This document shows, piece by piece, positions 18,212 through 27,103 of a DNA stretch of 50,454 bases. The DNA comes from Methylomonas rivi (GTDB lineage: Bacteria; Pseudomonadota; Gammaproteobacteria; Methylococcales; Methylomonadaceae). The notes below the pieces were generated by a model. The model worked only from the letters and a program-made list of their open reading frames with translations. It ran no database searches and had not been told where the DNA came from. The stretch lies in NCBI RefSeq assembly GCF_024505165.1, contig NZ_JANIBK010000015.1, forward strand, positions 1 to 50,454. Direction: 5' to 3'. The position numbers and the translations under genes were made by a program. Every line of letters begins with the position of its first letter. Positions within the stretch are counted from its first letter, which is position 1.

Positions 18212-21200
18212 TTAGCTATCGAAAATGTGGAAATCGAGGCGAATCCGGCAGCCCGCTCCCGGCCGGCTGTCGATATCGATCGCGCCGCCGCTGTCTTGTA
18301 TCAGCCGGCGGGTGACCGATAAACCCAGGCCGGTGCCTTTGCCGGGGGGCTTGGTGGTAAAAAAAGGATCGAACATGCGGCTTTGGACTTCCTGGCTAAT
18401 ACCAGGGCCGTTGTCGCTAATCGACACAGCCAGGGTTTGCCCGTTGAGCATAGCAACAATCTCAATTTTAGGTTGTGCCGAATCCAGCAAGGCATCGCGG
18501 GCATTGATCAGTAAATTCACCAAAATCTGTTGCAGACATTCGGCCGGACAGGCGATGTCCGGTAAGGTGTCCGGTATATCCATTTCAATCGTAATAGCCG
18601 CTTTGCGCAGTTCGCCTTCCAACAATAACAAGCTTTGCTCGAGTACCTCGGAAAAGGAGCAATGCCCGCCGGTGACGGATTTGCTGCGCATGAACACCAA
18701 CATGTTGGAAACGATTTTTTTGATGCGCTGAATTTGTTGCAGCGCTTGCTCGAGAATTTGTTTGGATTTCGGATCGTCGGTGCGGTCGGCGACAAATTCC
18801 ACAAAGTTCATCACGCCCATCAAGGGATTGTTGATTTCGTGCGCCACGCCGCCGACCAGGGTGCCCATGGCCGAGAGTTTTTCCATTTGCAGCATGTGTT
18901 CCTGGTTTTCCTGCAATTGCAAATACGCCAGCTGGGTTTGTTCCAGCAGCTTGGCGTTTTCCAGGGAAATGGCGGCCTGAGCAGTCAATAATTCGGTCAT
19001 GCTGATTTTTTCCAGCGTGAACACGCCTTCGGCCAAGCGGTTTTCCAAATAAAGCAGGCCGATAAATTCGGATTGCTTGATGATGGGCAGACATAATACC
19101 GAGCGCAGTTTCAGGGTCTGCACTTCCGGGGCGTTTTGAAAATCCCCGCAATTCATCGCATCGTGTAAAACCACTTTGGCATGGGTGCGCTGTACGTAAT
19201 TGACGATGGCCCGGCAAATGCCGCGAGTTTTAGCGATCGAATAGGCCGGTTTTTGCGGCAATTGCTTTTTGCCGACGTGTTGTTCGGCGCAGACCAGCAA
19301 TGCCCCGCCTTGTTCGATCAACAGATAACCATGCTGGGCGGCGGAACTTTCCAGCACCACCGCCATGATTTTTTGCATCAATTGGCTTAAATCGATTTCC
19401 GCCGACAGCGCCAAGGCCGATTTCATCAGGTAGTTGATATCCAGGCTGGGCAGGGTTTCATGCGAGACTTCGTTGCGGTTGCCGCGCGCCGCCGTGTCGC
19501 CGCCTACATAGGGGCGCCGTTCCTGCAGACGGTTGCTTTTGGCATCCGCCCGGCATAGGCGGTAGTGGCGGCGGGCTTCTGCGTAATACAATTCCGCATC
19601 GCCAAGCCGGTATTCGTTTAACAAATCCGCCAGCATTTCGTACAAGTGTCCGCTTAGCAAACCGTAGTGTTGAGCCTGGGCCAGAGCGATGGCATCGAAA
19701 TACAGGTTACGCGCTTCCCGGTAAAAGCCTTGTTTCAGGGCGATTTCCGCCCGAATGAACGCCAGATACGGTTTTAATAACGGTCCCAGTTCGGCCCAGG
19801 TTTCCAATTTGCCCAACAAGGGGGCGATTTCGGCATCTATTTCCGGCCAGTCCGGTGCTTCCGGCTGGCGCAGGCGAATCAGAATTTTGAAGACATACCA
19901 GAGTCTTTTCAGGACATTGTCGGTCAGTCCGTGCAGATAATCCTCCACCTGTTGCAAGGATTGCGCGGCCGACCGGTATTCGCCCAAAAAATATTGGGCA
20001 AAGCCCAGTAACGCAAAATAACTGCCGGATGCCGCCACATAATTATCGGTGGCCCAGCGTTGCAGGGTAGCGGTCATGTCGGCGGCTTGATAATCCGGTT
20101 TCATCGGTTGTACCCAACCCGCCAGCACCGCTTCGGCCAAGCCCACCGAAAACGACAGTTGGTTTTTACGGGAAAATTGCAGGCACTCTTCCGCGGCTTC
20201 TTCCAGTTGGCGCAGGTTTTTACCCTGTACCATCAAGTTCCACATCAGAGGGCCGTAAGACAAGCCGGCGTTATACAAATCGCCGCAGTTTTTGCCGCAC
20301 TGTATGCCTTTGTGCGCATAATCGACGATCTCCGCCGGATGGCTGCGGCTGTGCATGTTGCACCAGACGATGCCGTTCATGCCGCGGGTGGCGCCGAAGG
20401 TATTGGGATATTTGGCGCACAGGTCGTGCGCCAGATCCTGGTATTTAAAGGCTTCGTCGAAGCGGCCCTGTTCGCCGAGATTCAGGCCCATGATGGAGAA
20501 CGAATAAATCACCGATTCGTCCATGCCGCCTTCCAGGCAATGCAGCGTGGATTGCGCCGCCGACAGATACAGCTGCGGTACCAGACCGCACATATACAGG
20601 TCCGGGATCAGCTCGCTGTAAAAGGCCAGTTCGATTTTACTTTTGCGTTCGCGGGTAAACGGCATTTTTAAAATTGTTTGCCAGACATCGCCTTGTTGCT
20701 GGATTTGCACCATCAACACCTGCATTTGTTGCCGGGCTTGGTCGGCATCGGCCGGAATCGATTTTTCAAAGTAGGCCAGGCCCCGGTTGGCGGTCTGGAT
20801 GGCTTGGTTGAAGTTGCCGAACGACGACAGCGAGGTGGTCTGGTCGGCCAATGCCTCTGCTTTGTCCAGGTCGCTGACCGCATGTTCGATCAAGCGATTC
20901 AATAGCGCCTCGGAATGTTCGTATTGGCCGCGCATCAGATTGGTTTTCGCCAGGCGCTGATAGATTCTAAAGGTCAAAGGGTAGGCCATTTCCCAGCAGT
21001 CGGCCGGCAGATAGTCGTGGGCTTGCAGGAAAAATTCGTTGGCGGCTTCGCCGGCCAGCGCATCCAAGGCCTTGTTGCCGGCGTGAAAATTAATATCGGC
21101 CAGCCAGTATGCGGTTTCTGTATCCAATTCGGCGGCACGGCCTTGATTGAGATGGGCGGTAATGGTGAACAGATTGTCCAGGTTTTCTAAATCGACGTTA

Positions 21201-23452
21201 TGTTCGACGGCGCATTGATATTCAATCCGGCCCACGTGCAAATTGTCCTTGATTTTCAGGTGCGCATTCGCCAGCGCCGCATCGAGCAGTTTTTTACCGA
21301 TGCGCCAGTGTATGCCGGGCCTGATCGTAACATCGACCTGGCGCAGTACCGCTTCTTGTACGCGGTCGTGCACGAATTGCAGATCGGATTTGTTTTCCAG
21401 CAATAAACTCGAACTAAGTACCGGCTTGAGATCTTCAAACAGTTGTTCGATACGTATGTCCATTACCAAGGCCACGTTTTCGGCGGTAAAACGGTTACCC
21501 ATGCAGGCGCAATGGTTGAGGATATGCAGGGTCTTGAGGGGCAGTTTTTGCACTTTGGCGCTGAACAGTTCCACCACGCTGGCCGGCATTTGGGTGTCGC
21601 GGATGCGTTGCATATCCCAGAACCAATGCAGGTCTTCGTCGGTGCCGAGCAGGCCCTCGTTGTACAGCCAGGCCAGGCTTTCACTGACGAACAAGGGGTT
21701 GCCTTCGGTCAAGTCGGCGATAAAGCATGCCAGTTGCGCGGTAGCGGCCGCTTCCGCATCGAGAATGTAAGTCACCATTTCATGGCAATCGCTGGCGCTG
21801 AGAGCTTCCAGGCGGATTTCCGCCAAGGGTCCGGCATTGTCGCGAACGGCGTGGATCAATTTGCTCAAGGGGTGGGCGGAGTCCACTTCGTTGTGGCGGT
21901 ACGCACCTATAAAAAACAGATAAGGGTGTTCGCCGTGGTTGGCGAACAGGTTTTGCAGAAAATCGAACGTGGCGGTATCGCACCATTGCAAATCGTCGAT
22001 AAACAACACCAGCGGGTTGTTCTCGCTGGCCAGACAGGCCAGAAAACGCCCGAATAAATTGTTGAAGCGGTTACGCGCTTCCACCGGCGGCAACGGCACG
22101 GGCTCGGGTTGCGGGCCGATGATGAACTCCAGCTCCGGCACCACGTCGATAATCACCCCGCCATGGCTTTCCACGGCTTCGAGGATTTTATGCTTCCATT
22201 GCGCTACCTGCTCGTTGCTTTCGGTGAGAAAGGTGCGAATCAAGTTACGCAGGGCTTGTATGAAGGAGCTGTAAGGAATGTTTTTTTGATACTGATCGAA
22301 TTTGCCGGAGGTGAAATAGCCTCGGTTCTTAACCAGCGGTTTCTGCAATTCCTGGATCAGACGGGTTTTGCCTATGCCGGACAAGCCGGAAATGAATGCC
22401 GAGCGGAACCGCCCGGACATGACCTGCCGATATTCCTGGTATATCAGCGCGCTTTCCGCCTGACGGCCGACCATTTTGGAGATGAAAACCACCCGCCGGC
22501 TCAGGTCGTGTTGGCACAGGCTGAAGTTGGAAATGCGGCCTTGTTTTTGGAGTTCCGCCTGGCAGCGCCTTAAATCCGCCAGCAAGCCGGCGGCGCTTTG
22601 ATAGCGTTTTTCCGGCTGCTTCAACGTCAGTTTGTGAACGATTTCCGCCAAGGTCACCGGAATGTTCGGATTGACGGTATGCGCCTTGCGGGCTTCTTCG
22701 GCCAGATGCGAGTGAATCAGTTCCAGCGGGTCGGCGGAAAAAAACGGCAATCCGCCTGTCAGCAGTTCGTAAAACACGATGCCCAGCGAATACAAATCGG
22801 TGGAAAAATCCACCCGGTAATTGATGCGGCCGGTCTGTTCGGGCGAAGTATAGGCAAGGGTGTTGCGGACGAATTCCGGATCGTAAATAAAATGGCTGAC
22901 GTCGCGGATGTCCAGCGGCGTGATGAAGTCGGTCAAGCGTACGCTCAGGGTGTCCGGCAGTACCAAAATATTGTGCGGCTTAACGCCTCCGTGGGTGATG
23001 CCGGCGTCATGCACGGTTTGCAGGGTATCGGCCAAAGCGCAGGCCAGACTGAGAAAGTCGGCCAGTTCGATAGGGGCTTGGCCGCTTGCCCAAATATTTA
23101 ACGGCAGGCCGCCGAACCAGGGTTGTACGATGAATTGATGGTCGTCGCTGCTCTCCAGGGTTAGCGGGGTGCAGATGCGTGGGTCGTGCAGCACTTTTAA
23201 GCGTTCGACTTTCTGGCGTAAATGCCGGGACTGGTCTTCCCAACTGGACAGCAGTTTCAGGCATTTGATGACCAGCGCGTAATCCGGTACATGTTTGTGA
23301 AACCCTTTAAAAACCGTGGCTTGCAGGCTTTCGCCCAGTTTTTCGGTGATGACGTAATTGTTTAAGCGGGGGGCATTTTGCAGTTGAATAGTATGGTTAT
23401 AGTGCTCAATCATCTGCGATACCTGCCTTGGAATACGGACCTGGCCTTTCAT
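18212..23452 (-). CDS. Giant hybrid: Ser/Thr pseudokinase - AAA ATPase - TPR-like - GAF - histidine kinase
   Basis: 1746 residues. Kinase-like domain at about 30-300, with Lys63 (ALVIKCL) present. The catalytic loop, however, is HGGVKPHN (154-161) with Gly156 in place of the catalytic Asp, and DFG is DFI (175-177). The AAA/ATPase domain starts near 328 (MVGRQAE) with Walker A GLSGIGKT (356-363) and Walker B LVLFIDDLQW. A long helical TPR-like region spans about 780-1330, and a GAF domain about 1360-1500. The histidine kinase at the C-terminus has H-box GVAHEINNP (His1538), N-box and DNGPGI/GTGLGL. This layout is known from bacterial trifunctional kinases. It heads the operon with REC-KaiB and GGDEF-EAL. 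The kinase domain is probably inactive as a kinase, which is inferred from the missing Asp. Confidence 0.9.
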   Translation of the reverse strand: MKGQVRIPRQVSQMIEHYNHTIQLQNAPRLNNYVITEKLGESLQATVFKGFHKHVPDYALVIKCLKLLSSWEDQSRHLRQKVERLKVLHDPRICTPLTLESSDDHQFIVQPWFGGLPLNIWASGQAPIELADFLSLACALADTLQTVHDAGITHGGVKPHNILVLPDTLSVRLTDFITPLDIRDVSHFIYDPEFVRNTLAYTSPEQTGRINYRVDFSTDLYSLGIVFYELLTGGLPFFSADPLELIHSHLAEEARKAHTVNPNIPVTLAEIVHKLTLKQPEKRYQSAAGLLADLRRCQAELQKQGRISNFSLCQHDLSRRVVFISKMVGRQAESALIYQEYRQVMSGRFRSAFISGLSGIGKTRLIQELQKPLVKNRGYFTSGKFDQYQKNIPYSSFIQALRNLIRTFLTESNEQVAQWKHKILEAVESHGGVIIDVVPELEFIIGPQPEPVPLPPVEARNRFNNLFGRFLACLASENNPLVLFIDDLQWCDTATFDFLQNLFANHGEHPYLFFIGAYRHNEVDSAHPLSKLIHAVRDNAGPLAEIRLEALSASDCHEMVTYILDAEAAATAQLACFIADLTEGNPLFVSESLAWLYNEGLLGTDEDLHWFWDMQRIRDTQMPASVVELFSAKVQKLPLKTLHILNHCACMGNRFTAENVALVMDIRIEQLFEDLKPVLSSSLLLENKSDLQFVHDRVQEAVLRQVDVTIRPGIHWRIGKKLLDAALANAHLKIKDNLHVGRIEYQCAVEHNVDLENLDNLFTITAHLNQGRAAELDTETAYWLADINFHAGNKALDALAGEAANEFFLQAHDYLPADCWEMAYPLTFRIYQRLAKTNLMRGQYEHSEALLNRLIEHAVSDLDKAEALADQTTSLSSFGNFNQAIQTANRGLAYFEKSIPADADQARQQMQVLMVQIQQQGDVWQTILKMPFTRERKSKIELAFYSELIPDLYMCGLVPQLYLSAAQSTLHCLEGGMDESVIYSFSIMGLNLGEQGRFDEAFKYQDLAHDLCAKYPNTFGATRGMNGIVWCNMHSRSHPAEIVDYAHKGIQCGKNCGDLYNAGLSYGPLMWNLMVQGKNLRQLEEAAEECLQFSRKNQLSFSVGLAEAVLAGWVQPMKPDYQAADMTATLQRWATDNYVAASGSYFALLGFAQYFLGEYRSAAQSLQQVEDYLHGLTDNVLKRLWYVFKILIRLRQPEAPDWPEIDAEIAPLLGKLETWAELGPLLKPYLAFIRAEIALKQGFYREARNLYFDAIALAQAQHYGLLSGHLYEMLADLLNEYRLGDAELYYAEARRHYRLCRADAKSNRLQERRPYVGGDTAARGNRNEVSHETLPSLDINYLMKSALALSAEIDLSQLMQKIMAVVLESSAAQHGYLLIEQGGALLVCAEQHVGKKQLPQKPAYSIAKTRGICRAIVNYVQRTHAKVVLHDAMNCGDFQNAPEVQTLKLRSVLCLPIIKQSEFIGLLYLENRLAEGVFTLEKISMTELLTAQAAISLENAKLLEQTQLAYLQLQENQEHMLQMEKLSAMGTLVGGVAHEINNPLMGVMNFVEFVADRTDDPKSKQILEQALQQIQRIKKIVSNMLVFMRSKSVTGGHCSFSEVLEQSLLLLEGELRKAAITIEMDIPDTLPDIACPAECLQQILVNLLINARDALLDSAQPKIEIVAMLNGQTLAVSISDNGPGISQEVQSRMFDPFFTTKPPGKGTGLGLSVTRRLIQDSGGAIDIDSRPGAGCRIRLDFHIFDS

Positions 23453-23471
23453 AGTAAAGCGATTTTTCAGG

Positions 23472-23500
23472 TAAAACCAGTTTCGGGGCTGTTTTATAAT
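23472..23500 (+). promoter_or_regulatory. Possible promoter of the redoxin gene
   Basis: A perfect -10 (TATAAT, 23495-23500) lies 34 bases before the redoxin ATG. Seventeen bases upstream is TAAAAC, a poor -35. The call is weak and rests on the -10 alone. Confidence 0.3.
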
Positions 23501-23533
23501 CCGGGTTTTATAACGCTTAGCCGAGGAGAACTT

Positions 23534-24097
23534 ATGGCCGCCACCCCTTCCAACATGTTGCCTTTAGGCACGATAGCGCCGGATTTTTATTTGCCGGACA
23601 CCATTAGCGGACAGCACATGGGTCTGCGGGAACTGCAAGGCGAACAGGGTACCCTGATCATGTTCATCTGTAACCATTGTCCATACGTACTGCATGTTAA
23701 GCAGCAATTGATCGCCATTGCCCAGCAATATGCCATCTTGGGTGTTTCAAGCATAGCGATTAGTTCTAACGATATTGTAGATTACCCAATGGATGCGCCG
23801 GACAAAATGCATGAGCTGATGGCCGAGTGGGGCAATCCGTTCGCCGCCTATTTGTATGATGAAAGCCAGGCGGTGGCCAAAGCCTACCAGGCCGCCTGTA
23901 CGCCGGATATTTATTTGTTCGACGCCAACTTGGCCTGCGTTTACCGGGGGCGGCTGGACGGCTCCACGCCCAAGAATGAACTGCCGGTTTCCGGCGAGGA
24001 TTTGCGCAATGCGCTGGATAATCTATTGGCCGGTCAACCCATAGCCGCCGAGCAAATTCCCAGCATCGGTTGCAATATCAAATGGAAGGCGGCGTGA
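23534..24097 (+). CDS. Thioredoxin-fold redoxin (AhpC/TSA-like)
   Basis: A 187-residue cytoplasmic protein of the redoxin/AhpC-TSA thioredoxin-like group. The start at 23534 follows GAGGAG at 23523-23528. The frame extends upstream to 23378, but that part overlaps the divergent kinase gene. Motifs: LGTIAPDFYLPD opening strand, FICNHCPYV with a CxxC at the active-site helix, DEAxAVAK-like DESQAVAKAYQAACTPDIYLFD with the cis-Pro (TPD), and a C-terminal extension. From memory, proteins with NHCPYV are annotated thioredoxin family/redoxin and are probably thiol reductases or peroxidases; the substrate is unknown. The next gene starts at its stop codon. Confidence 0.85.
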   Translation: MAATPSNMLPLGTIAPDFYLPDTISGQHMGLRELQGEQGTLIMFICNHCPYVLHVKQQLIAIAQQYAILGVSSIAISSNDIVDYPMDAPDKMHELMAEWGNPFAAYLYDESQAVAKAYQAACTPDIYLFDANLACVYRGRLDGSTPKNELPVSGEDLRNALDNLLAGQPIAAEQIPSIGCNIKWKAA

Positions 24098-24489
24098 TGA
24101 TTAGGCGGTTACTGATCCTGTCGGCCATTTTTTTGTCCGGCTGCGCCTCCGCCCCAATAGCGCAGCAACCTCGTTTGCATCATCTGGTGGTGGTGTGGCT
24201 CAAGCAACCGGGGGATGCAAGCCTCAGGCAGCGCTATATCGATGAGAGCAAAGCCCTGGCCAAATTGCCCGGCGTGCTGGCTTACGATGTCGGCACGCCG
24301 GCCCAGGCCAAGCAGCGGCGCGGCAGTGCCGCGTTGGACGAATCCTACGATGTGGCGATAGCCGGCGTGTTCGAAAACCAGTCGGCTTTTGAAACGTTTT
24401 TACAGCATCCGGAATATGGCCGGGTTGCCCGTGAGGTGTTGCGTCCGATGGTGGAGCGATATCGGGTTTATGACTTTGTGGAGCGATAA
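24097..24489 (+). CDS. Lipoprotein with a Dabb (stress-responsive alpha/beta barrel) domain
   Basis: A 130-residue lipoprotein. The ATG at 24097 shares its A with the redoxin stop (TGATG), indicating translational coupling. The signal peptide ends in the lipobox LSGC (Cys15), so the protein is anchored to a membrane facing the periplasm. The mature part is a Dabb domain: LHHLVVVWLK first strand, a helix (SLRQRYIDESKALAKL), PGVLAYDVG, and YDVAIAGVFENQSAFETFLQHPEYGRV, the family's C-terminal pattern. Dabb domains are dimeric ferredoxin-like barrels of varied or unknown function. A lipidated form next to a redoxin suggests an envelope role. Confidence 0.8.
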   Translation: MIRRLLILSAIFLSGCASAPIAQQPRLHHLVVVWLKQPGDASLRQRYIDESKALAKLPGVLAYDVGTPAQAKQRRGSAALDESYDVAIAGVFENQSAFETFLQHPEYGRVAREVLRPMVERYRVYDFVER

Positions 24490-24581
24490 TCCGCCCGGAT
24501 TGGCCGAGCGCGGCAAAACGGGCTGTTGACCTTCAGGATATTCCTGGTAAATTTTTTCCGTTGCGCGGAAGCTGGAATTTA

Positions 24582-24728
24582 AGTCACTATCTGGCGAATG
24601 CCGGCTGATACGGGCCGATTGCGTAGGTTAGCTTGCTAGAGCGTAACCCGGCAATCGACGCAATTTGCACTGCCATCAGCCGATGCGTTGGGCTATGGCT
24701 GGCGCCTAACCTACTCGAATAGTTACGA
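24582..24728. repeat. Degenerate copy of the palindromic repeat (copy 1)
   Basis: Aligns along its length with 25384-25527: shared blocks include ATTGCGTAGGTT, GAGCGTAACCCG, CAATCGA, AGCCGATGCGTTGGG, GCGCCTAACC and GAATAGTTAC. The terminal repeats here are decayed. It fills most of the 301-base gap between the Dabb lipoprotein and the NlpE-like gene; nothing else was recognised in that gap. Confidence 0.75.
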
Positions 24729-24790
24729 GTTTAAAACATTGCCCCATTGGTAACGATGGGTTTTCCACCATAAACATTAAGAAAAAAATA

Positions 24791-25306
24791 ATGATAAAAA
24801 TAAATCTGCCTTTGATGTTTTTCAGCACCCTATTATTTGCCCATCAACCCGCGCTGGCATTGTCGGACATGCAAATGCAGGAAAAAGTCCTGAAAACGCG
24901 CGAATCGACGTCCCAGCCGCATATGGACCACTCGGCCCATGACAAAGCGCCAGATCAAAGCCAGACGTTTCATGGCGTGTTTTACGGTTTTTTGCCGTGC
25001 GACGATTGCGACGGTCTGAAAATGACCTTGTCCCTGAAGCAGAACAACAATTACCTGCTGGTGAGCCAGTATGCAAAAGAATCGTCGAGAGAGTTTTACG
25101 AAAAAGGCAAATACACATGGGATGAAAAGACCCGCACCGTGGTTTTGACGCCGCGCAAGGACGCAGCCATAAGACAGTTCCGTATTGAAGACGAAGGTAC
25201 GTTGGTTCAGCTGGATAGCAAGGGCGCGCCTATGCCGGGCAATCAGGAAAGCTATACCTTGCGCAGGAGCGACACGGTAAAGTCGCGCCAAGTGCACATT
25301 CATTAA
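24791..25306 (+). CDS. NlpE-like N-terminal domain protein (envelope, copper-stress type)
   Basis: A 171-residue exported protein. The signal peptide spans residues 1-24 (INLPLMFFSTLLFAHQPALAL), with no lipobox Cys, so it is periplasmic rather than a lipoprotein. A His/Met-bearing spacer follows (MQMQ, HMDHSAHD). The NlpE N-terminal beta-barrel domain comes next, marked by GVFYGFLPCDDCDGLKMTLSL with the typical PCxDCxG, then YEKGKYTWDEKTRTVVL. E. coli NlpE senses lipoprotein and copper trouble for the Cpx system; here no CpxAR is nearby, so a metal- or redox-related role is inferred. The gene is flanked by two copies of the same repeat (24582-24728 and 25351-25547). Confidence 0.82.
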   Translation: MIKINLPLMFFSTLLFAHQPALALSDMQMQEKVLKTRESTSQPHMDHSAHDKAPDQSQTFHGVFYGFLPCDDCDGLKMTLSLKQNNNYLLVSQYAKESSREFYEKGKYTWDEKTRTVVLTPRKDAAIRQFRIEDEGTLVQLDSKGAPMPGNQESYTLRRSDTVKSRQVHIH

Positions 25307-25350
25307 GGATTTAGCCCAAAAAACACCGCTTACGGTTCCCGTGTTTTGCG

Positions 25351-25547
25351 CTCATCGTTATACACATTTGGTAACTATTCAGTGAATGCCCGCCGATGCG
25401 GATCAATTGCGTAGGTTGGGTTAGCTCGATAGAGCGTAACCCGACAATCGAAGCCATTGCACCGCCATAAGCCGATGCGTTGGGTTACGGCTAGCGCCTA
25501 ACCCATCAACCTACGCTGAATAGTTACCAAATGTGTATAACGATGAG
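25351..25547. mobile_element. MITE-like element with 32-bp perfect terminal inverted repeats
   Basis: Arms 25351-25382 and 25516-25547 are perfectly inverted over 32 bp, beginning CTCATCGTTATACAC. The 133-base core is itself partly palindromic (GCGTAGGTTGGGTTAG versus CTAACCCATCAACCTACG) and matches copy 1 at 24582-24728. There is no coding capacity. TTTGCG occurs next to the left arm (25345-25350) and near the right end (25551-25556) but is not a clean target duplication. Inferred to be a non-autonomous element. Confidence 0.75.
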
Positions 25548-25604
25548 GGCTTTGCGTGGGAACCTGGACGCGGGCGGCTGCAGGAACTGCCCGCGTTTAG
25601 ACTG

Positions 25605-27050
25605 TTATACGGTATAGGTACTGGAAGCCGTCTTCCCGCCGTGCCCGGTCCAGTCGGTATGGAAAAACTCCCCGCGCGGCTTATCGGTGCGTTCGTAGGA
25701 GTGGGCGCCGAAATAATCCCGTTGCGCTTGCAGCAAGTTGGCCGGCAGCCGTTCGGTGCGGTAGCCGTCGAAATAGGCCAGGGCGGAGGAGAAGGCCGGA
25801 GTCGGGATGCCGAGCTGGATGCCCAGAATCACCGCCTGCCGCCAGCCGGCTTCGGCCTGCTTCATGGCGTCGATGAAAAAATCCGCCAGCAGCAGGTTTT
25901 CCAGATCCGGGTTTTTCGTATACGCCTGCTTGATGTCGTTCAAAAACTGGCTGCGGATGATACAGCCGCCGCGCCACATCAAGGCAATGTCGCCGTAATT
26001 CAAGCTTAGCTTGTATTCCTTGGCCGCTTCCCGCATCAGTCTAAAGCCTTGCGCATAGGAAATGATTTTGGAGGCGTACAAAGCCTGGCGAATGGCCGCG
26101 ATCATGGCCTGTTTGTCGCCGCTGAAGCTGGCGGCCGGTTTGGGCAAGACTTGCGCGGCCCTGACCCGCTCGTCTTTTTGCGCCGACAAACAACGGGCGA
26201 ACACCGATTCGCCGATCAGCGTCAGCGGAATCCCCAAATCCAGCGCATTGATGCCGGTCCATTTGCCGGTGCCTTTTTGGCCGGCGGTGTCCAGAATGCT
26301 GTTCAACAACGGCTGACCGTTGTCTTCCTTGTAGGCCAGGATATTGGCGGTGATCTCGATCAGGTAAGAACTCAGTTCGCCCCGGTTCCATTCGGCGAAA
26401 ATGGCCTGCATTTCGTCGGTGCTCAAGCCCAGGCCTTCCGACAATAATTGGTAGGCTTCGCAAATCAATTGCATGTCGCCGTATTCGATACCGTTATGCA
26501 CCATCTTTACGTAATGACCGGCGCCGTTATCGCCGACCCACTCGCAGCAAGGATCGCCGTCGACATGGGCGCTGATGGCCTGAAAGATCGGTTTCACGGT
26601 CGGCCAGGCCGCCTTGTTGCCGCCGGGCATGATGGACGGGCCGTGGCGGGCGCCTTCCTCGCCGCCGGATACGCCGGTGCCGATGTACAGCAAGCCTTTT
26701 TCGGTCAGGTAGGCGGTGCGGCGGTCGGTGTCGGTGAACAGCGAATTGCCTCCGTCGATGACGATGTCGCCCGGAGACAATAAAGGCAGCAAGTCTTCGA
26801 TATATTGATCGACCACGCTACCGGCTTTCACCATCAGCATCACCTTGCGCGGCGCTTCCAGACTATCGACCAATTCTTGTAAAGAGTAAGTGCCGACCAC
26901 CTGGGTGCCTTGTGCCGGGCCTTCCAGAAACTCGTCCACCTTGCTGGTGGTGCGGTTGTAGACCGCCACCTTGAACCCGTGGTCGTTCATGTTCAACACC
27001 AGGTTTTGACCCATCACGGCCAGACCGATTAAACCAATATTTGCTTTCAT
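25605..27050 (-). CDS. gnd: 6-phosphogluconate dehydrogenase, decarboxylating
   Basis: Oxidises 6-phosphogluconate to ribulose-5-phosphate and CO2, reducing NADP+. At 481 residues it is the long homodimeric class. The N-terminal Rossmann fold reads IGLIGLAVMGQNLVLNM, with VYNRTTSKVDEF (Arg and Thr after the second strand, favouring NADP). Catalytic motifs are GVSGGEEGARHGPSIMPGG, DNGAGHYVKMVHNGIEY (Lys general base), and the C-terminal tail FHTDWTGHGG that reaches the partner subunit. It is the last gene of the cluster zwf-pgl-opgC-edd-eda-cytochrome b561-gnd, allowing 6-phosphogluconate to leave by decarboxylation instead of through Edd. Confidence 0.97.
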   Translation of the reverse strand: MKANIGLIGLAVMGQNLVLNMNDHGFKVAVYNRTTSKVDEFLEGPAQGTQVVGTYSLQELVDSLEAPRKVMLMVKAGSVVDQYIEDLLPLLSPGDIVIDGGNSLFTDTDRRTAYLTEKGLLYIGTGVSGGEEGARHGPSIMPGGNKAAWPTVKPIFQAISAHVDGDPCCEWVGDNGAGHYVKMVHNGIEYGDMQLICEAYQLLSEGLGLSTDEMQAIFAEWNRGELSSYLIEITANILAYKEDNGQPLLNSILDTAGQKGTGKWTGINALDLGIPLTLIGESVFARCLSAQKDERVRAAQVLPKPAASFSGDKQAMIAAIRQALYASKIISYAQGFRLMREAAKEYKLSLNYGDIALMWRGGCIIRSQFLNDIKQAYTKNPDLENLLLADFFIDAMKQAEAGWRQAVILGIQLGIPTPAFSSALAYFDGYRTERLPANLLQAQRDYFGAHSYERTDKPRGEFFHTDWTGHGGKTASSTYTV

Positions 27051-27103
27051 GTTCGCCTGCCTTGTTCGTTGTTTGTGACGGAAATTTTAACACGGCTAAC
27101 CGA

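Noticed and set aside
24582-25547. CRISPR array suggested by repeated blocks
   Set aside because: There are only two long palindromic copies about 770 bases apart with a gene between; no short regular repeats or spacers.
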